Assembly (NCBI GenBank): GCA_013698385.1
Contig: JACCVB010000134.1
Coordinates: 1 to 9,820, forward strand
Direction: 5' to 3'
DNA from: Chloroflexota bacterium
Lineage (GTDB): Bacteria; Chloroflexota; Limnocylindria; Limnocylindrales; CSP1-4
Length of the DNA stretch: 9,820 nucleotides
The notes under the pieces were generated by a model. The model searched no databases and had not been told where the DNA came from. It was given only the letters and a program-made list of their open reading frames with translations. Below, piece by piece: positions 6,448 through 9,820 of this stretch. A program made the position numbers and the translations under genes. The first letter of the stretch is position 1. Every line of letters starts with the position of its first letter.

Positions 6448-7604
6448 GCCTGACCTCCCCGTGATCGTCGCTCGACCCACGCCGCGTCCGGTAACGGCGC
6501 TCGATCGGCCGCCCGCAGGACGAGGCTCGCCAGGGCATCCGCGGCGCCCGGCCGACCAAGCTCGCGCGCGGCCGCGGACATCGCCAGGTGCCGGCTCGGA
6601 TCGTCCAGGATCGTGGCTGCGTCGAGCAGGGCCGCCGCGTCGAAGGCGTCGTCTTCGACCAGGCTCGCCGCCCCGGCGGCGACCAGGCTGGCCGCATTGG
6701 CCCGCTGGTGGCCGGCAGCGTGCGGGTAGGGCACGACGACCATGGGCAGCCCCAGGGCGGTCACCTCGGCGAGGGTGGACGAACCGGCCCGACCCACGAC
6801 CAGGTCCGCCGCAGCCAGGGCCGCCAGCATCTCGTCGCGCAGGAAGGGATACGGCCGATAGCGACGGCGGAGTGGCTCCGGCAACGCTTCGCGAGCCGCA
6901 AGCGCGGCCGCATAGCCGTCCTCGCCGGTCACCTGCACGACCACGACCCGCTGGACCAGTCGCGGCAGCGCCTCGGCCACGGCCAGATTGAACCGTCGGA
7001 CGGCCTGCGAACCGCCGAAGATGAGGATGACCCGCTCGCCCGGCGCGATCCCCAGGCTCGCTCGGGCGGCTTCGCCATCCACGTCACGCGTGTCGCGGAT
7101 GGGTGTGCCGGTGACGAAGCATGGCCGGCCTCGCGCCGCGCCCGCCAGCGCAGCGCACGTTTCGCGGAAGGACACGGCCAGGATGTCGGCGAGGCGAGCC
7201 GTCGTGCGGACCGCTCGGCCGGGCACGACGTTGCCCTCCCAGAGCACGACCGGGATGCCGAGCGGGACCGCGGCCATCAACACCGGCACCGCCACGAAGC
7301 CGCCGGTCGTGAAGATGGCCGCCGGGCGTTCCGCGGCGAGGAGCGCGGCGGCCTGCGGGACCGAGGCGCAAAGACGCACCGGGTCCAGCACGGCATGCAC
7401 ATCCGCCTCGACCGAGCGCAGGGAGCGCAGCACGAGTCGACGAAGGGGGATCCCGGCTGCCGGGACGAGCCCCGCCTCGAGGCCTCGATGGCCACCCAGC
7501 CAGCTGAGCTCAGCGCCGTCCCGTTGCGCGCGGAGTGATCGGGCGACGGCCAGCGCCGGATAGATGTGCCCGCCCGTCCCCCCGGCGGCGATCAGCAGTC
7601 GCAT
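6444..7604 (-). CDS. murG: UDP-GlcNAc:lipid I N-acetylglucosaminyltransferase (MurG)
   Basis: MurG is the GT-B glycosyltransferase that converts lipid I to lipid II on the inner face of the cytoplasmic membrane. The 386 residues begin with the glycine loop AAGGTGGHIYPALAV (6-20), then TTGGFVAVPV (99-108), WEGNVVPGRAVR (122-133), FGGSQAVRRFN (196-206), and the donor-site block GRAGSSTLAEVTALGLP (271-287) with HAAGHQRANA (295-304). E280 and Q300 correspond to the UDP-GlcNAc ligands. Departures from the usual sequence are WEGN for HEQN (122-125) and TGTP for TGNP (165-168). The ATG at 7604 puts the glycine loop at the normal distance from the start; it lies inside the 3' end of ftsW (95-nt overlap). 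The stop overlaps the murB start. Confidence 0.95.
   Translation of the reverse strand: MRLLIAAGGTGGHIYPALAVARSLRAQRDGAELSWLGGHRGLEAGLVPAAGIPLRRLVLRSLRSVEADVHAVLDPVRLCASVPQAAALLAAERPAAIFTTGGFVAVPVLMAAVPLGIPVVLWEGNVVPGRAVRTTARLADILAVSFRETCAALAGAARGRPCFVTGTPIRDTRDVDGEAARASLGIAPGERVILIFGGSQAVRRFNLAVAEALPRLVQRVVVVQVTGEDGYAAALAAREALPEPLRRRYRPYPFLRDEMLAALAAADLVVGRAGSSTLAEVTALGLPMVVVPYPHAAGHQRANAASLVAAGAASLVEDDAFDAAALLDAATILDDPSRHLAMSAAARELGRPGAADALASLVLRAADRAPLPDAAWVERRSRGGQA
7510..7604 (-). other. 95-nt coding overlap of ftsW 3' end with murG 5' end
   Basis: The ftsW stop TGA (7512-7510) lies 95 nt inside murG, whose ATG is at 7604. The two genes use different frames. MurG residues 1-31 here include the essential glycine loop, so the FtsW tail read in the other frame (Arg/Gly/Ala-rich, without helix pattern) is probably shaped by MurG rather than selected for itself. 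No strong Shine-Dalgarno site precedes murG (GGA about 8 nt upstream), consistent with coupling by ribosomes finishing ftsW. Confidence 0.75.
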
Positions 7605-8841
7605 CGTCGTTCCACGATCCCTTCTCCACGGTCTCACGCGAGATCGACAACAGGATGCCGACCGCCGCGAAGCTGATGATGAGCGATGAGCCGCCCGCAC
7701 TCAGGAACGGCAGGGTGATGCCGGTGATGGGTACCAGTGTGACGACGACCGCGATATTGATGAAGGCCTGAAGGCACAGCCAGCCCGTGATGCCCGCCGC
7801 GAGCAGTGCCCCGAACGTGTCCGGCGCGGCCAGGGCGACCCGCATCCCGGAATACGCGAGCGCCACGAACAGGAGGATGACCACGGTCGCGCCGAGCAGG
7901 CCGAATTCCTGGCCGACCTCGGCGAAGATGAAGTCGTTGAAAGCGTTCGGAACGGTCACCAGGCTCTGGCCGAGGCCCCGCCCGAACAGGCTCCCGACGC
8001 CCAGCGCGAGCAGGCCCTGGACAGTGTGGAACCCATCGCCCAGTCGGTCCGACCACGGGTCGAGCCAGGTCCGGATGCGGTCCATCTGGTAGCCGCGCAG
8101 GCCGACCACGATCACCGCGAGACCGGCGCCTGAGCCCATCAGCGCGAGATGCACGAGATTCGCGCCGGCGACGAAGAACATCGTCAGTGCGGTCAGCGTG
8201 ATGACCATCGTCGTGCCGAGATCCGGCTCCTTGAAGACCAGCGCGATGACCGGCGCGATGATCACCAGGAACGGCACGGTCCCGCTCCAGAACCCGCGGA
8301 CCCGAGTCCCCCGCTTGGCGAACCAGTGGGCAAGGTAGATGACCAGGGCGAGCTTGGCGACCTCGGCCGGATGGATCGCCGGTAATGGTCCGAGCCGGAG
8401 CCAGCGCGCGGACCCGCCGACCACGATCTGGAATTGGGGCACGAACACCAGCACGAGCAGGACCAGCGCAACGAGCAGGAAGGGCACCGACGCGAGGCGC
8501 AGGTAGCGGTAGTCGACGCGCATCATGCCGGCCATCGCGAGCAGCCCCAGCAATGCCCATTGGATCTGCGGCCCGACGATCGAGAAGGTATCCGCATCCG
8601 TCACGTAGCCGCGCATCGCGGACGACGAGTAGACCATCAGGATGCCGATCGCGGCGAGCGCCACGATGACGACCAGGATCGTGTAGTCAGGCTGGTGGCG
8701 ATCGCGCTGGAGCACCTGTGTCGGCGACTTCGCCGGGGTGCGATTGGCCGCCCGGCGTGCGTCGGACGCGGGCGGGCGCTCGGGCGCCCCATCGTCACGC
8801 GAACGCCCTCCGAAACGCCGGATCGGCGGCGCGAGATTCAT
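7510..8841 (-). CDS. ftsW: Septal peptidoglycan polymerase FtsW (SEDS family)
   Basis: FtsW polymerises lipid II into glycan strands at the septum, together with a class B penicillin-binding protein. The 443-residue protein has a long charged cytoplasmic N-terminus (1-50) and about ten hydrophobic segments from 53 to 400. SEDS signatures are GGSARWLRLGPL (142-153), HPAEVAKLALVIYLA (157-171), EPDLGTTMV (205-213), LDPWSDRLGDGFHTVQG (260-276), FIFAEVGQEFGLLGA (304-318) and TGITLPFLSAGGSSL (373-387). The acidic LDPWSD loop is the expected catalytic region. The start ATG overlaps the murD stop (ATGA). After the last helix the frame runs through a charged, Arg-rich tail (403-443) whose last 95 nt also encode the start of MurG. 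RodA or SpoVE are the alternatives; the dcw position favours FtsW. Confidence 0.93.
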   Translation of the reverse strand: MNLAPPIRRFGGRSRDDGAPERPPASDARRAANRTPAKSPTQVLQRDRHQPDYTILVVIVALAAIGILMVYSSSAMRGYVTDADTFSIVGPQIQWALLGLLAMAGMMRVDYRYLRLASVPFLLVALVLLVLVFVPQFQIVVGGSARWLRLGPLPAIHPAEVAKLALVIYLAHWFAKRGTRVRGFWSGTVPFLVIIAPVIALVFKEPDLGTTMVITLTALTMFFVAGANLVHLALMGSGAGLAVIVVGLRGYQMDRIRTWLDPWSDRLGDGFHTVQGLLALGVGSLFGRGLGQSLVTVPNAFNDFIFAEVGQEFGLLGATVVILLFVALAYSGMRVALAAPDTFGALLAAGITGWLCLQAFINIAVVVTLVPITGITLPFLSAGGSSLIISFAAVGILLSISRETVEKGSWNDDATADRRRGDGRAHLSGAGRRPITPRATGRR

Positions 8842-9820
8842 GTGTCCCGCCCGGTTCGCCGGGCGGCGAGCGCGGCCACCGCGGCCTTGAAGGCTCGCCC
8901 GCGCGCGGCGTAATCGACGAACATGTCGAAGCTCGCGGCGGCCGGGCTCAACAGGACGGTCGCCAGACCTTCGCCTCCCGCGGCTTCACGAGCCAGCGCG
9001 TCGGCGCGATCGACCGCCACCTCGAGCGATCCCGCCAGCTCGGTCGTGGCGAGACCGGCGTCCCGGAAGCGACGCTCGAGATCCGGGCCACTCTCCCCGA
9101 TCAGGACGGCGGCGCTCGCCCGCCGAGCCACGGCCGGACCCAGCGCGGACAGGTCCACGCCCTTGTCCCGTCCGCCCGCGATCAGGACGATCGGCGCCGG
9201 GAAGGCCTCCAGTGCCGCGATGACCGCGTCCGGTTGCGTGCCCTGCGAGTCGTTCACGAACCGGACGCCATCGATGACCGCCACGGTCTCGAGCCGGTGC
9301 TCGACGCCGGTGAACTCGGCCGCGGCCGACCGGATCGCATCCGGAGCGACCCCGAAGAGGAGCCCGACGGCCACCGCCGCGAGCGCGTTCGAGTGGTTAT
9401 GGGCACCCGGGATCGAGAGGTCGTCAAGCGGCATGACCCGGCCCCCCGGCCCGGTCCCTGCCACGCCACCGCCTGCCAGGGCGAGGCGTTCCAGGTCATC
9501 GGCCACGATCCAGCCATCGACCACCCCGACGCCACCCGGCACGGGCCGCGAGCGGCGGTAGAGCACGGCACGCGGCACTCCCATGCCGGCGTACGCCGTG
9601 ACCACCGGGTCCTCGGCGTTGAGCACCATCGCGCCGGCCGGATCCGCCAGTTCCACCAGACGGCGCTTCGCCCGCCGGTAGGCCTCCAGCGACCCGTGGC
9701 GATCCAGGTGGTCCGCGGTGACGTTCGTGTAGACGGCGACGGTCGTCCCCCGCGAAAGGGTCGGCAGTTGCAGCTCGGAGAGCTCGTAGACGACGCGGTG
9801 GTCGGGTGTCAGGTCCGGCA
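8838..9820 (-). CDS. murD: UDP-N-acetylmuramoyl-L-alanine--D-glutamate ligase MurD (5' end beyond window)
   Basis: MurD is the cytoplasmic ATP-dependent ligase that adds D-glutamate to UDP-MurNAc-L-Ala. The 326 visible residues (first full codon 9818-9816) cover the central ATPase and the C-terminal domains; roughly 120-130 N-terminal residues lie off the right edge. Motifs by fragment numbering are YELSELQL (11-18), TNVTADHLDRHGS (31-43), NAED (67-70), GAHNHSNALAA (138-148), EHRLE (173-177), NDSQGTQPDA (189-198), AGGRDKG (214-220) and LLSPAAASFDMF (289-300). The ELSxxQL and SPAAASFDMF motifs separate MurD from MurC, MurE and MurF. NDSQGTQ replaces the usual NDSKATN. The stop overlaps the ftsW start (ATGA). 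The frame stays open through to the right edge, so any internal GTG or ATG near 9656 is not the true start. Confidence 0.95.
   Translation of the reverse strand, partial: PDLTPDHRVVYELSELQLPTLSRGTTVAVYTNVTADHLDRHGSLEAYRRAKRRLVELADPAGAMVLNAEDPVVTAYAGMGVPRAVLYRRSRPVPGGVGVVDGWIVADDLERLALAGGGVAGTGPGGRVMPLDDLSIPGAHNHSNALAAVAVGLLFGVAPDAIRSAAAEFTGVEHRLETVAVIDGVRFVNDSQGTQPDAVIAALEAFPAPIVLIAGGRDKGVDLSALGPAVARRASAAVLIGESGPDLERRFRDAGLATTELAGSLEVAVDRADALAREAAGGEGLATVLLSPAAASFDMFVDYAARGRAFKAAVAALAARRTGRDT

Noticed and set aside
6478..6480. GTG at 6480 as the murB start
   Set aside because: It would give a 37-nt overlap with murG and an N-terminal extension outside the family; GTG at 6447 has GGGGAGG at 6 nt and the GTGA overlap used elsewhere in this operon.
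1..9820. CRISPR, mobile elements, tRNA or other RNA genes
   Set aside because: No regularly spaced repeats, transposase or integrase motifs, or tRNA-like cloverleaf sequences were seen; almost all sequence is explained by the listed genes.

Overview
The window is a GC-rich stretch (roughly two thirds G+C) of a bacterial division and cell wall (dcw) cluster, with almost every gene on the minus strand. In transcription order, from the right edge to the left, it holds murD (5' end missing) - ftsW - murG - murB - ddl - ftsQ - sbp - ftsA - [one gene on the opposite strand] - ftsZ (3' end missing). The order murD-ftsW-murG-murB-ftsQ-sbp-ftsA-ftsZ resembles the Bacillus layout (murD-spoVE-murG-murB-divIB-ylxW-ylxX-sbp-ftsA-ftsZ), with ddl inserted and the two DUF881 genes missing. 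FtsA together with the small basic protein Sbp argues against most Actinobacteria. With the GC content, the GTG starts and the Pro/Ala-rich protein tails, I infer a Chloroflexota lineage, perhaps Limnocylindria-like. The phylum is an inference, not a proven assignment.

Right part (about 9820-3342): murD, ftsW, murG, murB, ddl and ftsQ are packed head to tail. Four junctions are 4-nt ATGA or GTGA stop/start overlaps, and ftsW overlaps murG by 95 nt, so this looks like one translationally coupled operon. MurD, MurG, MurB and Ddl make peptidoglycan precursors (UDP-MurNAc-peptide, lipid II, D-Ala-D-Ala). FtsW polymerises lipid II at the septum, and FtsQ is the bitopic divisome scaffold. murC is not present.

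Middle (about 3341-1647): a 105-nt spacer with a possible hairpin precedes sbp (three-helix membrane protein, DUF1290). A 33-nt gap then leads to ftsA, the actin-like membrane anchor of the Z-ring.

Left part (about 1646-1): a plus-strand gene for a secreted protein lies between ftsA and ftsZ, convergent with ftsA and divergent from ftsZ. Its product has a signal peptide, two similar beta-rich, Cys-paired modules, and a C-terminal LPPTD / transmembrane / basic tail resembling a wall-sorting signal. I do not recognise the protein; it is the most unusual element here. ftsZ therefore probably has its own promoter, for which a TATACT box at 383-378 (minus) is a candidate. A strong Shine-Dalgarno sequence points to an ftsZ start at 273.

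No tRNA, rRNA, CRISPR array, insertion sequence or phage gene was seen.
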